Shown: piece after piece, positions 1 to 9,203 of the stretch
Layout: each line of letters starts with the position of its first letter
Position numbering within the stretch: position 1 is the stretch's first letter
From: Streptomyces sp. CC0208
Lineage (GTDB): Bacteria > Actinomycetota > Actinomycetes > Streptomycetales > Streptomycetaceae
Length of the DNA stretch: 64,000 nt
Direction of reading: 5' to 3'
Assembly: GCF_003443735.1 (NCBI RefSeq)
Contig: NZ_CP031969.1
Location: forward strand, 8,060,001-8,124,000
Notes under the pieces: model-generated
Told to the model about the DNA's origin: nothing
The model's input: the letters and a program-made list of their open reading frames with translations, nothing else
Databases searched by the model: none
Position numbers and translations under genes: made by a program

Positions 1-153
1 GTTCGCGATGCTGAGCGTGTAGTGGTGGCCGGCGCCGGGTCCGCCGTGCAGGACCACCAGCGGTGTCCTGCCCGGTTCGCCCGTGATCCGGTACCAGGTG
101 GAATGGCCGTTGAAGTCGACGGTGCCGGTGTGGTTCGGTTCGGGGATCGCCAC
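1..153 (-). CDS. Alpha/beta hydrolase, proline iminopeptidase type (partial)
   Basis: Only the first 51 codons are in the window; the rest lies beyond position 1. The reading frame starts at a GTG (positions 151-153) with GGGAGG six bases upstream. The visible end carries LVVLHGGPGAGHHYT, the HGGPG oxyanion motif of proline iminopeptidases and related S33 alpha/beta hydrolases, preceded by a short strand with a DFNGHSTWYR-like stretch. These enzymes cleave N-terminal residues or small esters and amides. The catalytic Ser, Asp and His are outside the window, so the substrate cannot be judged. It is divergent from the GntR-type regulator across a region holding a strong inverted repeat. Confidence 0.8.
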   Translation of the reverse strand, partial: MAIPEPNHTGTVDFNGHSTWYRITGEPGRTPLVVLHGGPGAGHHYTLSIAN

Positions 154-235
154 GGGGAAGCCTCCCGGACCGGCCGGAACCAGCCGACCGCTGTCCGAAA
201 CTAGGTGGATGTGACGGATGAGTGAGATAGTGAGG

Positions 236-268
236 CGCTAAAAGGTCAGCCCACAAGACCTTTTAGCG
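236..268. promoter_or_regulatory. 12-bp perfect inverted repeat, candidate operator
   Basis: CGCTAAAAGGTC at 236-247 and its exact complement GACCTTTTAGCG at 257-268 are separated by nine bases. The arms are AT-rich for this genome and lie between two divergent genes, 32 bp before the GntR-family start. The position suits autoregulation by that regulator. There is no T-run after the repeat, which argues against a terminator. Confidence 0.55.
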
Positions 269-299
269 GCGCGAGGGCAAGACGTAACAGCGGGTTCAC

Positions 300-1151
300 G
301 TGGCCCGCGCGCGTTTACAGAAGTGGCGACTTGCGGGAGGACAACTGACATCCGAACCCGAACCCGGTGACGAGTTCTCCCGCGTCCTCGACCGTGTGCT
401 GCTCGGCGGCGGTCCGTCGTCCTCGCTGCGTCCGGTCCGGGTGACCTCGGCGGTCGACGAGGTCACCGACCGGCTGCTCACCGCGACCGCCGTCGGGGAC
501 TTCCTGCCCGGCGAGCGGCTGCCCGCCGAACGCGAGCTCACCGCGCTGCTGCACGTCAGCCGCCCCACCGTGCGCGAGGCCGTGGCGCGCCTCCAGGCAC
601 TGGGCGTCGTCGAGATCCGCCGGGGCCGCAACGGCGGGGCGTTCGTCCGCGACAGCTGGACGGAGTCCTCCGCCGCCGCGGTCCGCCGCACACTGCTGCC
701 CCGCTGGACGGAGTTCGAGCAGCTCTTCGACCTGCGCGGGCTGGTGGAGGGCATGGTGGCCGCGACCGCCGCCCGGCGCCGGCGGCCCGAGGACCTGGAG
801 CCGATGCGGGAGGCCCTGGCCGCCCACCTCTCCGCGAGCACACCGCGCGAGGAGCAGGCCGCCGACAGCGCGTTCCACCAAGCGATCTGCGCGGCCACCC
901 ACAATCCGCAGATCGCCCGGCTCAGCCGGGACCTGCTGACCCGGATCAGCCTGGGCTTCCCCGTGGAGCCCTGGGGCAAGGGTGAGCGGTCCCATCACGA
1001 AAGGGCCGGTCACGGACACACGGCACTGTACGAGGCCGTCGCCGCCGGTGCGCCCGAGCGCGCGCAGGAGATCGCCCGGGAGCACTTCATGATCAGCGCC
1101 GAGATGATCCGCGAGGTGCTGGCCCGGGTGCGGGGCGGGGAGCCTTCCTGA
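300..1151 (+). CDS. GntR-family regulator, FadR (FCD) subfamily
   Basis: DNA-binding transcription factor. Residues about 49-115 form a winged helix-turn-helix with the FadR-type signature (GERLPAERELT, then SRPTVREAVARLQALG). Residues about 130-265 are a helical FCD effector domain with the usual metal or ligand histidines (DSAFHQAI, HTALYEAV, AREHF). At 283 aa it is slightly long because of a 48-residue N-terminal tail; a later start after the GGAGGA at 341-346 is possible, since the GTG at 300 has no clear ribosome site. It converges with the isomerase gene (7-bp gap). FCD regulators usually answer to small carboxylates or sugar acids; the ligand here is unknown. Confidence 0.88.
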   Translation: MARARLQKWRLAGGQLTSEPEPGDEFSRVLDRVLLGGGPSSSLRPVRVTSAVDEVTDRLLTATAVGDFLPGERLPAERELTALLHVSRPTVREAVARLQALGVVEIRRGRNGGAFVRDSWTESSAAAVRRTLLPRWTEFEQLFDLRGLVEGMVAATAARRRRPEDLEPMREALAAHLSASTPREEQAADSAFHQAICAATHNPQIARLSRDLLTRISLGFPVEPWGKGERSHHERAGHGHTALYEAVAAGAPERAQEIAREHFMISAEMIREVLARVRGGEPS

Positions 1152-1158
1152 GCCCCGG

Positions 1159-2631
1159 TCACACCTCCCGGTGATCGATCCCCAGCAGGCTCGCCGCGGC
1201 CCCGAAGTCGGCGCCGTGGTGCCCCACCGCCAGTGACCAGTGGTGCCCGACCCCCGTCGCGCTCCACGCGTCCACCCACTCGCCGGGATCCCGGCCGAAG
1301 TCGACCCTGCTGGTGGTGTTGCCGATCTCCAGCAGCGGCCCCGGGACCACCGTGCCCTCCGACGTGATGAACGACAGGGTGCCGTCGGCGTCCTGGCCCA
1401 GCCCGAGCAGGGTGACGGGCCCGTGCCGGACGTCGAACTCGACGCTGACACCCCAGCCGCGTTTGCCGTGGTAGACGCCGAGGCCGCGCAGCAGCGGATC
1501 GCGGGCGCTGAGCGCGAGGTGGGCGGGACCGTCGTGGCCCATCTCCACCACCCCGTCCTCGAAGTTCAACGCCTGGATCTCCGTGAAGGAGCCCCCGGCG
1601 CCGACGCTCTGCGAGGCCAACTGGGCGAGGCTGGTGCGCAGTTCGAACTCACCGGCCGCGGGTACACCCCGGGCGGTGAGCAGGGAGGCGCCCAGGATCA
1701 TGCCGGCGCCGAGCCGCTCGTGCTGCTCGCCGTCGAGTCCCCGGTGGTAGTACGCGAGGGTGTCGAGGCCGAAGTCCTCCACCAGCCGGTCGAGAGCCAC
1801 CGACACGGTCGCGCCCCACGCGAAGTCCTCGTCGACCACGCTGTCGTCGACGGTGAAGATCCGCCGGGCGAGCTCCACCCGCTCCCGGGTCTCCGCCTCC
1901 GTCACCTTCTCGACCCGGTGCCGCAGATCGTCGAACTCCAGCACCTCGACGTGCGAGCCGAACGTCGCCGACAACAGCGTCGGATCGGTCTGCACGTCGA
2001 GCATCCCGGGATACACATGCCCCATGAGCCCGTGCCGGGCGTGCCGCAGCGCGGCCCGGACATGCGCGGCCCGCACCCACCGCTCGATGCGCCGCCACGC
2101 CGACTCCTGCCGCAGCCACCCCGACACCGACCGGAAGGGGATACCGGCCCGGCGGAAGACGTTGCCGACCTCCGGCACGGAGCACTGCGAGCAGTACGCC
2201 AGCCAGTCGCCCGTGTCGAAGGAGGCGTGGTCCATCCGCTCGGACGGCTGGAGGTCGACCACCAGCACCGGGGTGTTCGTGCGCTGCGCGATCGGCAGCA
2301 CCATCGACGAGGTCAGATAGGTCGTCAGGAACAGCACGATCAGATCGCAGTCCACCAGCCGGAGCCGCTCGGCGGCGGCCGCGCCCTCCTGCGCGTCGGA
2401 GACGAACCCGGCGTCCGTCACCTCCGCGTCCAACTGGCCCAGCCGCTCGGCGACATAGGCCGCCGACTCCTTCAACTGGGGCAGCAGTCCGGGGAACTGC
2501 GGCCAGTAGGTGCCGAGGCCGCCGGAGACGAGTCCGATCCGCGGGCGGCGCCGGGTCACGGGCGGGAGCAACTCGCCCAGGCCGGTTTCCCGTTCACCGG
2601 CGTACGTCGTCGTGGATTCGGTCGTCGCCAT
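1159..2631 (-). CDS. L-arabinose/L-fucose isomerase-like protein
   Basis: Probable cytoplasmic ketol-isomerase of the L-fucose/L-arabinose isomerase superfamily, 490 aa, close to the family length of 480-500. The N-terminal half carries the alpha/beta fold (IGLVSGGLGTYW, then LIVLFLTTYLTSS). The C-terminal half has the metal-site pattern: SFTEIQ with Glu351, VEMGH with Glu363, and the histidine pairs 463-464 and 471-472 near the end, matching the Glu/Glu/His/His arrangement of AraA. It lies 25 bp downstream of the MFS porter gene on the same strand, so the two should be co-transcribed and form an uptake-plus-isomerisation pair. The actual sugar is inferred only; the GH106-like neighbour suggests a deoxysugar such as L-rhamnose or L-fucose. 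Confidence 0.82.
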   Translation of the reverse strand: MATTESTTTYAGERETGLGELLPPVTRRRPRIGLVSGGLGTYWPQFPGLLPQLKESAAYVAERLGQLDAEVTDAGFVSDAQEGAAAAERLRLVDCDLIVLFLTTYLTSSMVLPIAQRTNTPVLVVDLQPSERMDHASFDTGDWLAYCSQCSVPEVGNVFRRAGIPFRSVSGWLRQESAWRRIERWVRAAHVRAALRHARHGLMGHVYPGMLDVQTDPTLLSATFGSHVEVLEFDDLRHRVEKVTEAETRERVELARRIFTVDDSVVDEDFAWGATVSVALDRLVEDFGLDTLAYYHRGLDGEQHERLGAGMILGASLLTARGVPAAGEFELRTSLAQLASQSVGAGGSFTEIQALNFEDGVVEMGHDGPAHLALSARDPLLRGLGVYHGKRGWGVSVEFDVRHGPVTLLGLGQDADGTLSFITSEGTVVPGPLLEIGNTTSRVDFGRDPGEWVDAWSATGVGHHWSLAVGHHGADFGAAASLLGIDHREV

Positions 2632-2656
2632 GGTCGGCGCTCCTTCGGGATGCGGT

Positions 2657-3955
2657 TCAGGCCTGCGCGACCTTCAGGTCCGCCGGTGCGGTGGCGGCCT
2701 GGGACGCGCGGGGGACGAGGACGCGGACGATGTACAGGCCCGCGAAGGCCGACAGCGCCATGCAGCCGGTGATCACCCAGAGCAACAGGCTGGGGCTGCG
2801 GTCGAGCAGGGCGGGCGTGACGAACGCGACGCCCGCGAAGACTCCCCGCGAGACGGCGTAGGTGATCCCCTGTGTGGTGCCCCGGGTGCCGGCGGGCAGC
2901 GTCAGCTGCGACCACACCTTGTAGTTGGCCTCGCCCGCGAAGGGATAGGACAGCTGGTAGAGGACGTAGAAGACGAGGAAGCCGACGATGGCGCCCAGGG
3001 TGAGCGTGCCGATCGCGAAGGCCGCGATCTGCACGACCGTGGCGACGTAGAACATCCGGTCGCGCCGCGGGCCGTCGGCGATCCGGACGAACGCGAGCGT
3101 CAGCAGCAGGCCGATCGGCAGACAGGCGAGGTTGATGCCGGTCGCCACGCTCTGCGAGGCACCGCTGACGGTGACCAGCAGATACGTCGTGAACTGGCCC
3201 ATGGTGTTGGCGCCCAGCCCCCAGGTGACGTAGAAGGCGAAGGTCGCGAGCATGGGCACCAGGGCGGCACGGGTCCAGACGTTCCTGAGCGCGACCCCCT
3301 GTTCGCCGGCCGGCTTGCCGGCCGGGACCTCGTCCTGGGCCGGATCCGGGCCGGTGGCCAGCTCCAGCCGCGAGCGCAGATGCCAGGTGAGCAGCGCGGC
3401 GACCGCCAGATGGGCGGTGATGAGCCGCGCCCCGATCATGCCGGTGTCCGACAGGGCGAACCCGGCGAAGACCACGACGATGATGCCCAGCATCCACATG
3501 ACCTGCGTGAACGCGATGAGCCGCCCCCGGGCGTGGTCGGGGGACGCGTCCGAGACCACGGCCAGGGACGTCGGCAGGTCGGCGCCGGCCGCGAGACCCG
3601 CGAGCAGGACACCCACCAGAAGGGTGATGTCGTCGGGCGCGAGCGTGATGATGATCGCCCCGACGGCGTAGCAGAGGATGTCGAGGTTGTAGAGCCGGCG
3701 GCGGCCGAACACGTCGGCGAGCCGTCCGCCGACGAGTGAGCCGACGGCGATGCAGATGGTGACGATCGCGCTGATCGCACCGGCCATCCAGACGCCCATG
3801 TCGTAGGCGTCGCGGTAGATGGCCAGGTTGACGCCGATGCTCACGATGAGAGCGGCGTCGAGGTAGGACGCCATGCCGGAGAGGGTCGCGACCTTCCACA
3901 GGCGCTTCTCGATGGGCGGTTCCGGTTGGCTGGGGGCAGGCGAGGTTCGGGCCAT
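2657..3955 (-). CDS. MFS sugar transporter
   Basis: Integral membrane transporter of the major facilitator superfamily, 432 aa with about 12 hydrophobic segments. The loop between segments 2 and 3 has GGRLADVFGRRRLY, the classic MFS motif A (GxLaDrxGRkxxl), and the middle of the protein has a hydrophilic linker (PDPAQDEVPAGKPAGEQG). The N-terminus is a short Pro-rich cytoplasmic tail. It is the first gene of a two-gene transcript with the isomerase. A good promoter lies upstream with an AACGTT operator in its spacer, so import of the sugar is probably induced by relief of LacI repression. Substrate inferred from context. Confidence 0.88.
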   Translation of the reverse strand: MARTSPAPSQPEPPIEKRLWKVATLSGMASYLDAALIVSIGVNLAIYRDAYDMGVWMAGAISAIVTICIAVGSLVGGRLADVFGRRRLYNLDILCYAVGAIIITLAPDDITLLVGVLLAGLAAGADLPTSLAVVSDASPDHARGRLIAFTQVMWMLGIIVVVFAGFALSDTGMIGARLITAHLAVAALLTWHLRSRLELATGPDPAQDEVPAGKPAGEQGVALRNVWTRAALVPMLATFAFYVTWGLGANTMGQFTTYLLVTVSGASQSVATGINLACLPIGLLLTLAFVRIADGPRRDRMFYVATVVQIAAFAIGTLTLGAIVGFLVFYVLYQLSYPFAGEANYKVWSQLTLPAGTRGTTQGITYAVSRGVFAGVAFVTPALLDRSPSLLLWVITGCMALSAFAGLYIVRVLVPRASQAATAPADLKVAQA

Positions 3956-4026
3956 GATGCGGCTCCGTCTGGGGAGAGGGGGTCCGAGCGGAGGGGGACG
4001 TCGCTGTTCTCGGCCGATGTCCAGCG

Positions 4027-4055
4027 ACTATAGGAGGGTAAAAACGTTCCAACAA
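4027..4055 (-). promoter_or_regulatory. Promoter and LacI-type operator for the MFS/isomerase operon
   Basis: Read on the minus strand: TTGTTG (4055-4050), a 17-bp spacer and TATAGT (4032-4027), about 70 bp before the MFS start codon. The spacer contains AACGTT (4043-4048) flanked by A/T, the core of a LacI-family operator. A repressor bound here would cover the polymerase site. The same core occurs before the GH106-like gene and the LacI gene. Confidence 0.65.
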
Positions 4056-4142
4056 GACGTCATGCGGCCATCCGTGGAAACGACCTGACGACCCCGCAGC
4101 TCTGGTGGGCGCCGTGGGCGTGTCCTACCGTGAGGCTGACGT

Positions 4143-4152
4143 AAAACGTTTT
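4143..4152. promoter_or_regulatory. LacI-type operator AAAACGTTTT
   Basis: A perfect 10-bp palindrome, 44 bp before the start of the GH106-like gene and about 100 bp from the operator on the divergent side. The intergenic region is 240 bp and has no other obvious structure. Confidence 0.65.
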
Positions 4153-4195
4153 TGATCGGTGAGAGTGTCCGGGCCGTAGTCGGAAGGACCCATCC

Positions 4196-7100
4196 GTGAT
4201 CTCTCCAGCCCTGCGACAGCTGTTCGACAACCCGCCCCGGGACTTCGGTCCCACCCCGCTGTGGTGGTGGTCCGGCGCGAAGGTGACCCGCGACCGCCTG
4301 GCCTGGCAGCTGCGCCGGTTCGCGGACGGCGGCGTCCACAACCTCGTGGTGATCAACCTGGCGCCGGCCGGCCCCACCTTCGGCGCCCGCACCGACGACC
4401 CGGTGTGGTTCGGCGAGGAGTGGTGGGCCCGCTTCACGGACGCCTGCGAGCTCGCCGGGGACCTGGGCATGCGCCTGTGGTTCTACGACCAGATCGGCTT
4501 CTCCGGCGCCAACGTCCAGGGGAGTATCACCCGAAGGCACCCCGAGTCGGCGGGCCGCGCCCTGCGCTCGCGCCGGACGGTCGTCTCCGGCGGCACCGTC
4601 GCCCTGCAGGGCACGGAGACACTGCTGGGCGCGTACGGCAGCTCGGGCGCCCGCCTGCCGGTCACCGGCCCGGCGCGCGTCGAGGCCCCCGACGGCACCG
4701 AGGTGCGCCTGGCCCTCGCCGTCCCCACGGCCTTCGACTATCTGAACCCGGCATCCGTCGGCCTCCTGTTCGACGCCATCCACCACGAGTACGACCGTCG
4801 CGTACCCGGGTTCCTGGGCAACGTCATCGCCGGCAGCTTCCAGGACGAACTGCCCGCCACCAATTCCTGGACCGCCCGCTTCCCCGAGGAGTTCCGGACC
4901 CGACGCGGCTACGACCTCCTCGAACACCTTCCCGCCCTCTTCGCGGGGGACGACTCCGACCGGGCCCGGAGGATCCGCGCCGACTACTACGCCGTCCGCG
5001 CCGAACTCACCGAAGAGGCCCTGTTCCGTCCCCTCGCCGCCTGGCACGAGGAGCGCGGCCTGCTCCTGGGCTGCGACCAGAGCCACCCCGCGCGCTCCGG
5101 CTTCCCAGCCCAGTCGACGCAGCTCTACACCGACTACTTCCGCACCCACCGCTGGTACAGCGCCGCCGGCAGCGACCACCACGGCGACGCCAAGGTGCAC
5201 TCCTCGATGGCCCACCTCTACGGCCACGAGCGCGTCTGGATCGAGTCGTTCCACTCCTCCGGCTGGGGCGGCACCCTGGAGGAGACCTACGACTGGCTGC
5301 TGCCGTTCCTGCGCAGCGGCGCCAACCTCTACAACCCGCACGCCAGTTACTTCGGCACCGCGGGCGGCTGGTTCGAGTGGGCGCCGCCGTCCACCGACTG
5401 GCGCCAGCCGTACTGGCGGCAGTACCCCGCCTTCTCCCGTGCCGTCGCCCGGATCTGCTCGATCCTCTCCTGGGGCACCTACAGCGCCGACGTGGCGGTC
5501 CTGCACCCCACCGCCACCATGCAGGCCCTCCTTCCCCTGGACGCTCCCGTCCAGCACTTCGGCGACGGCCGCCTCGGCGCGGCCCACGCCGACGTCGACG
5601 AGACCCAGCGCCACTACCTGGAGCTGTGCGGCACCAACAACTGGCTGGAGCCCGCCGTCGGCGCCCTCGACCGCCACCGGATCTCCTTCGACGTCATCGA
5701 CGACGCCTCGATCCAGACCGCCAAGACCGGCGACGGGGCCCTGCGCATCAGGGACCTGGCGTACACCGTGGTCCTGCTGCCCTCGGCGAGCGTCCTGGAG
5801 CACGAGACGGCCCGCCGCCTGGCCGAACTCCTCGACGCCGGGGGGCGGGTCGTGGTCGTCGGCCGCCCGCCGACCCAGGCGGCTGGGCTCACCGGTGACG
5901 ACTCCGTGGTGGCCGCGCTGCTGGACCATCCCCGCCTGGAGCGGGTGACCGAAGCCGAGGCCGGTGCGACGGCGGTGGCCGACGCCGCCGGATACGCCAC
6001 GGGCGAGGTGCCGCTGCTCGTCAGGAGGAACGGCGACGCGGCGGTCGCGCTGGTCACGGGGGCGTTCCCCGACGCCCGTACGCATCCGCCCAGGGGCCGC
6101 CACGGGATCGACCCAGCGCGCTACGCCCGCACCTCCTCCGTCACCGTGCGGGCCCCGGTCGCCGAGGCCGAGATCTGGAACCCGGCGACCGGCACCCGCC
6201 GCCCCGGACGCGTCACCGTCACCGACGGCGTCTCGATCATCGAGGTGCCGCTGGAGGGCGCCCCCGCCGCCCTCGTCGTATGGCGCGAAGGCCCGCCGAC
6301 GGACGCCGTACCCCCGTCCTCCACGGTCTCGACGGAGTCCATCGACCTGTCCACCGGCTGGGAGGGCCGGCTCGCTCCCACCATGGACAACACCTGGGGC
6401 GACCTGGCCCTGCCCGCCGGAACCCCGCTCACCGAGCCGCAGATCTGGACCATGCGGTGGACCGAGACCGGGGACAACTGGGAGCCGGTACGGGCGACCT
6501 ACGGCAACCGTGTCCGCGTCCTTGCGCCCGTGCCCACCGCGCAGGCGCCGGCTCCCCTGGACCCTGTCGGCGTCGAGGAAGTCCTGTCCGGTGAGCGGGA
6601 GTTGGCTGCCGCGGACTGGGGTGTCTCGCTGTACTCGTCGAGTCGTGGCATCCCGGATCCGGACGGTCTGCTCGGCAACAAGGGCCTGGTGCCGGAGGAG
6701 TTCGTGCGCGTCCCGGTGCCCGTGAGCGGGATGGTCGCCCGGGTCAGGACCGTCGTGGAGACCGACCATCGCGGGGCTGCCGACCTGCACATCGGCGCGG
6801 CGGCGGGCAAACGCGTGTGGTGGAACGGCAGTCCGCTGGAGACGGGCGGCGGCTATCTGGCGTCGGCCCGGGTGGAGGTCGAGCGGGCCCGCAATGTGCT
6901 GGAGTACGAGCTGACCGACGCCCAGGACCGGCCGCAGACCATCTCGGGGGCCGCCGACACCCCGCTGGGCAGCTACTTCTGCCTGTCCCGCCCGGACGGG
7001 TTCGCGCCGCGCCCCCTGTTCATGCGCCTGCCCGACGGCGTACGGCCGGACGGCAGCGTGACCTACCGCGGCCGGATCACTGCCCCGGGCCGGGGAGCGG

Positions 7101-8119
7101 CGGCGGTCCTCGTCGTGGGCGCCGCGGTCGGGGTGACCGTCCTGCTCGACGGAGCCGTCGTCGCACGGCAGGAGAAGGTGGAGTACTACGAGTCCGACTG
7201 GGGCGCGGTACCCATGTTCTTCCGGCACGAACTGACGCTGAGCGGCGGCGATCACGTGCTCGATGTCGTGGCGGACAGCGTCGATGCGCGCGACGGGATC
7301 TATGTCGACCTCGTGGCGGACACGACCGCCCTGGTCAGCGGCCCGGGCTGGGAGGCCCGGACGGGAGAGTGGCACGGCCCGACCGTCGAACACGAGGGCC
7401 GGTGGGGGGAGTTGCAGCACTGCGGTGCCGCGGTACGGCCGCACCCGCTGCCCGGGGCGGAGTGGCTGGCCGGCGCCCCGGTGCTCGGCTCCTCCGTACT
7501 GTCCCTGCGGTCCACCGACGATCTGCGGGAGGCCGAGCAGCGCTTCCGGTTCACCGTGCCGGCGGGAACCGTGTCACTCGAACTGCCACTGGCGCTCCCT
7601 GCGCGGGTGAGGATCGACGGCAGCCCGGAACGGGGCTTGCAAGAAGACGAGTTGATGTTGGATGAGCCGCTCGGCAAGGCGGCTGGGTGTGAAATCGTCA
7701 CCGCTCCCACGGCCGTTCTGCGCGGTGGCTCCGCCTGGCGGGGACCGGTACGGGTGCGCACGGTACCGGCACCCCTTCCGCTGGGGGAGTGGGGTGAACT
7801 GGGCCTGGGCGGTTGGAGCGGGGGTGTGACGTACGCGCGGACGCTGGAGGTGCCGGCCGGACCGGACCCGGTGCTGGATCTGGGGCGGGTGCGCGGCAGC
7901 GTCGAGGTGTGCGTCGACGGTGAACTCGTCGGCGAGGCGTTCTGTGCGCCGTACCGCTTCGCACTGCGCGGCACCGCGGGGCGTACCGTCCGCCTCGACG
8001 TGACCGTCCACAACACCCTGGCGCCGTACCTCGCCGAGGCCACACCGACCGCCTGGGCCTTCCCCTCCCAGCTTCCGTCGGGGCTGCTGGGGCCGGTACG
8101 GCTAGAAAGGCGCGTCTGA
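4196..8119 (+). CDS. GH106-like glycoside hydrolase (alpha-L-rhamnosidase type)
   Basis: Very large predicted hydrolase, 1307 aa, no signal peptide. The N-terminus (TPLWWWSGAKVTRDRL, then a GVHNLVVINL strand and LWFYDQIGFSG) matches the opening TIM-barrel signature of GH106 and its relatives. Two candidate catalytic acids stand in conserved-looking contexts: Glu218 in SFQDELP and Glu350 in WIESFHSSGWG. A class I glutamine amidotransferase-like stretch follows (about 490-590, with LLPSASVLEHETARRL), then several beta-rich galactose-binding-like modules to the end. Start GTG at 4196 has GGAAGGA upstream. Lack of a secretion signal suggests it acts on imported oligosaccharide, consistent with the adjacent porter. 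The 3' end overlaps the convergent LacI gene by 18 bp. Confidence 0.8.
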   Translation: MISPALRQLFDNPPRDFGPTPLWWWSGAKVTRDRLAWQLRRFADGGVHNLVVINLAPAGPTFGARTDDPVWFGEEWWARFTDACELAGDLGMRLWFYDQIGFSGANVQGSITRRHPESAGRALRSRRTVVSGGTVALQGTETLLGAYGSSGARLPVTGPARVEAPDGTEVRLALAVPTAFDYLNPASVGLLFDAIHHEYDRRVPGFLGNVIAGSFQDELPATNSWTARFPEEFRTRRGYDLLEHLPALFAGDDSDRARRIRADYYAVRAELTEEALFRPLAAWHEERGLLLGCDQSHPARSGFPAQSTQLYTDYFRTHRWYSAAGSDHHGDAKVHSSMAHLYGHERVWIESFHSSGWGGTLEETYDWLLPFLRSGANLYNPHASYFGTAGGWFEWAPPSTDWRQPYWRQYPAFSRAVARICSILSWGTYSADVAVLHPTATMQALLPLDAPVQHFGDGRLGAAHADVDETQRHYLELCGTNNWLEPAVGALDRHRISFDVIDDASIQTAKTGDGALRIRDLAYTVVLLPSASVLEHETARRLAELLDAGGRVVVVGRPPTQAAGLTGDDSVVAALLDHPRLERVTEAEAGATAVADAAGYATGEVPLLVRRNGDAAVALVTGAFPDARTHPPRGRHGIDPARYARTSSVTVRAPVAEAEIWNPATGTRRPGRVTVTDGVSIIEVPLEGAPAALVVWREGPPTDAVPPSSTVSTESIDLSTGWEGRLAPTMDNTWGDLALPAGTPLTEPQIWTMRWTETGDNWEPVRATYGNRVRVLAPVPTAQAPAPLDPVGVEEVLSGERELAAADWGVSLYSSSRGIPDPDGLLGNKGLVPEEFVRVPVPVSGMVARVRTVVETDHRGAADLHIGAAAGKRVWWNGSPLETGGGYLASARVEVERARNVLEYELTDAQDRPQTISGAADTPLGSYFCLSRPDGFAPRPLFMRLPDGVRPDGSVTYRGRITAPGRGAAAVLVVGAAVGVTVLLDGAVVARQEKVEYYESDWGAVPMFFRHELTLSGGDHVLDVVADSVDARDGIYVDLVADTTALVSGPGWEARTGEWHGPTVEHEGRWGELQHCGAAVRPHPLPGAEWLAGAPVLGSSVLSLRSTDDLREAEQRFRFTVPAGTVSLELPLALPARVRIDGSPERGLQEDELMLDEPLGKAAGCEIVTAPTAVLRGGSAWRGPVRVRTVPAPLPLGEWGELGLGGWSGGVTYARTLEVPAGPDPVLDLGRVRGSVEVCVDGELVGEAFCAPYRFALRGTAGRTVRLDVTVHNTLAPYLAEATPTAWAFPSQLPSGLLGPVRLERRV

Positions 8120-9184
8120 GACAGCCCGCGTGGAGTCCCGCAGGACCAGTGCCGGGGCGAACACCCTTGCTTCGTGGGCGTGTTCCGTGCGGGCCTCCAC
8201 CTCGTCCAGGAGCATCTCGACGGCCGCCCGGCCGAGTTCCTCGACCGGCTGGCGGACCGTCGTCAGGGTGGTGCCCACGAAACTCGCGATGTCCAGGTCG
8301 CCGTAACCGACCACCTGCACGTCCTCCGGGATCTTCACACCGCGCTCGCCCAGCGCCCGGCACAGCCCCGCCGCGAGGAAGTCGTTGGTGCAGAACACCC
8401 CGTCGGGCAACTCGTCGAGGCCGTGGGCGATGTCGCTGCCGTACGCCACCGTCATCTCCTCGGCGACGACCTGGCCGAGGCGGGCCTCCCGCCGGGTGCG
8501 CACGGCCTGGCGGGCGCCCTGGTAGCGGTCGGCGCACTGACGGATCGTGCGCTCGCCGTTGACGACGAGGATGTCGCGCGCCCCTCGGTCGAGGAGGTGC
8601 TGTACGGCGACACGGCCGCCCGCGATGTCGTCGACGGAGACCGAACAGCCCTCCTGGGCCGGCATCGCGCGGTCCGCCAGCACGAGCGGGATGCCGCGCT
8701 CGCGCAGCCGCGACAGCCGGGTGGGGTCGGCGCTGAGCGGGACCACCACCGCGCCGACCGCCCGCTGTTCGATGAGCATGGTGAAGTAGCCCTGCTCCCG
8801 CTCCGGCGCGTCCCCGCTGTCGCACAGGACGAGGGAGTAGCCGTGCTCGTACGCCGCGTCCGCGGCCCCGCGCGCGATGCGCGAGTAGAACGAGTTGGCC
8901 ACGTCCGGCAGCACCAGACCGATCGACGACGAGTGCCCGGTGCGCAGACCGGCGGCTCCCGGATGCGGGACGTAGTCGAGAGCGGCGACCGCGTCCCGGA
9001 CCCGCTCGGCGGTGCGCGCGTTGACCCGCTCGGGCCGGTTCAGGACGTTCGACACCGTGGAGACCGAGACCCCGGCGGCGGCCGCGACGTCCTGGATACG
9101 GGCGGGGCGAACCGAAATGGCGTCCACCCCCTCGCTGTTGCCGTACGACCAGGCAGGACGTAGTCCTCGGACGCTCACTCCCAT
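8102..9184 (-). CDS. LacI-family transcriptional repressor
   Basis: DNA-binding repressor. The N-terminal helix-turn-helix reads RIQDVAAAAGVSVSTVSNVL, followed by the hinge helix NPGAAGLRTG-type region and a periplasmic-binding-protein-like sugar domain (VLPDVANSFYSRIARG, DRYQGARQ, GVFCTNDFLAAG, VVGYGDLDIASF, LTTVRQPVEELGRAAVEML). From the ATG at 9184 it is 360 aa; a GTG at 9127 gives 341 aa and leaves the more usual short lead before the helix-turn-helix, so the start is uncertain. An AACGTT operator is in its own upstream region, implying autoregulation. It is the natural regulator of the GH106-like, MFS and isomerase genes. Confidence 0.9.
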   Translation of the reverse strand: MGVSVRGLRPAWSYGNSEGVDAISVRPARIQDVAAAAGVSVSTVSNVLNRPERVNARTAERVRDAVAALDYVPHPGAAGLRTGHSSSIGLVLPDVANSFYSRIARGAADAAYEHGYSLVLCDSGDAPEREQGYFTMLIEQRAVGAVVVPLSADPTRLSRLRERGIPLVLADRAMPAQEGCSVSVDDIAGGRVAVQHLLDRGARDILVVNGERTIRQCADRYQGARQAVRTRREARLGQVVAEEMTVAYGSDIAHGLDELPDGVFCTNDFLAAGLCRALGERGVKIPEDVQVVGYGDLDIASFVGTTLTTVRQPVEELGRAAVEMLLDEVEARTEHAHEARVFAPALVLRDSTRAVSDAPF

Positions 9185-9203
9185 GGGCGACGCAAGTCTA
9201 CCC

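Noticed and set aside
4028..7444. A 1138-codon open frame antisense to the GH106-like gene
   Set aside because: Shadow frame created by high GC; the sense product has clear domains and the antisense has none.
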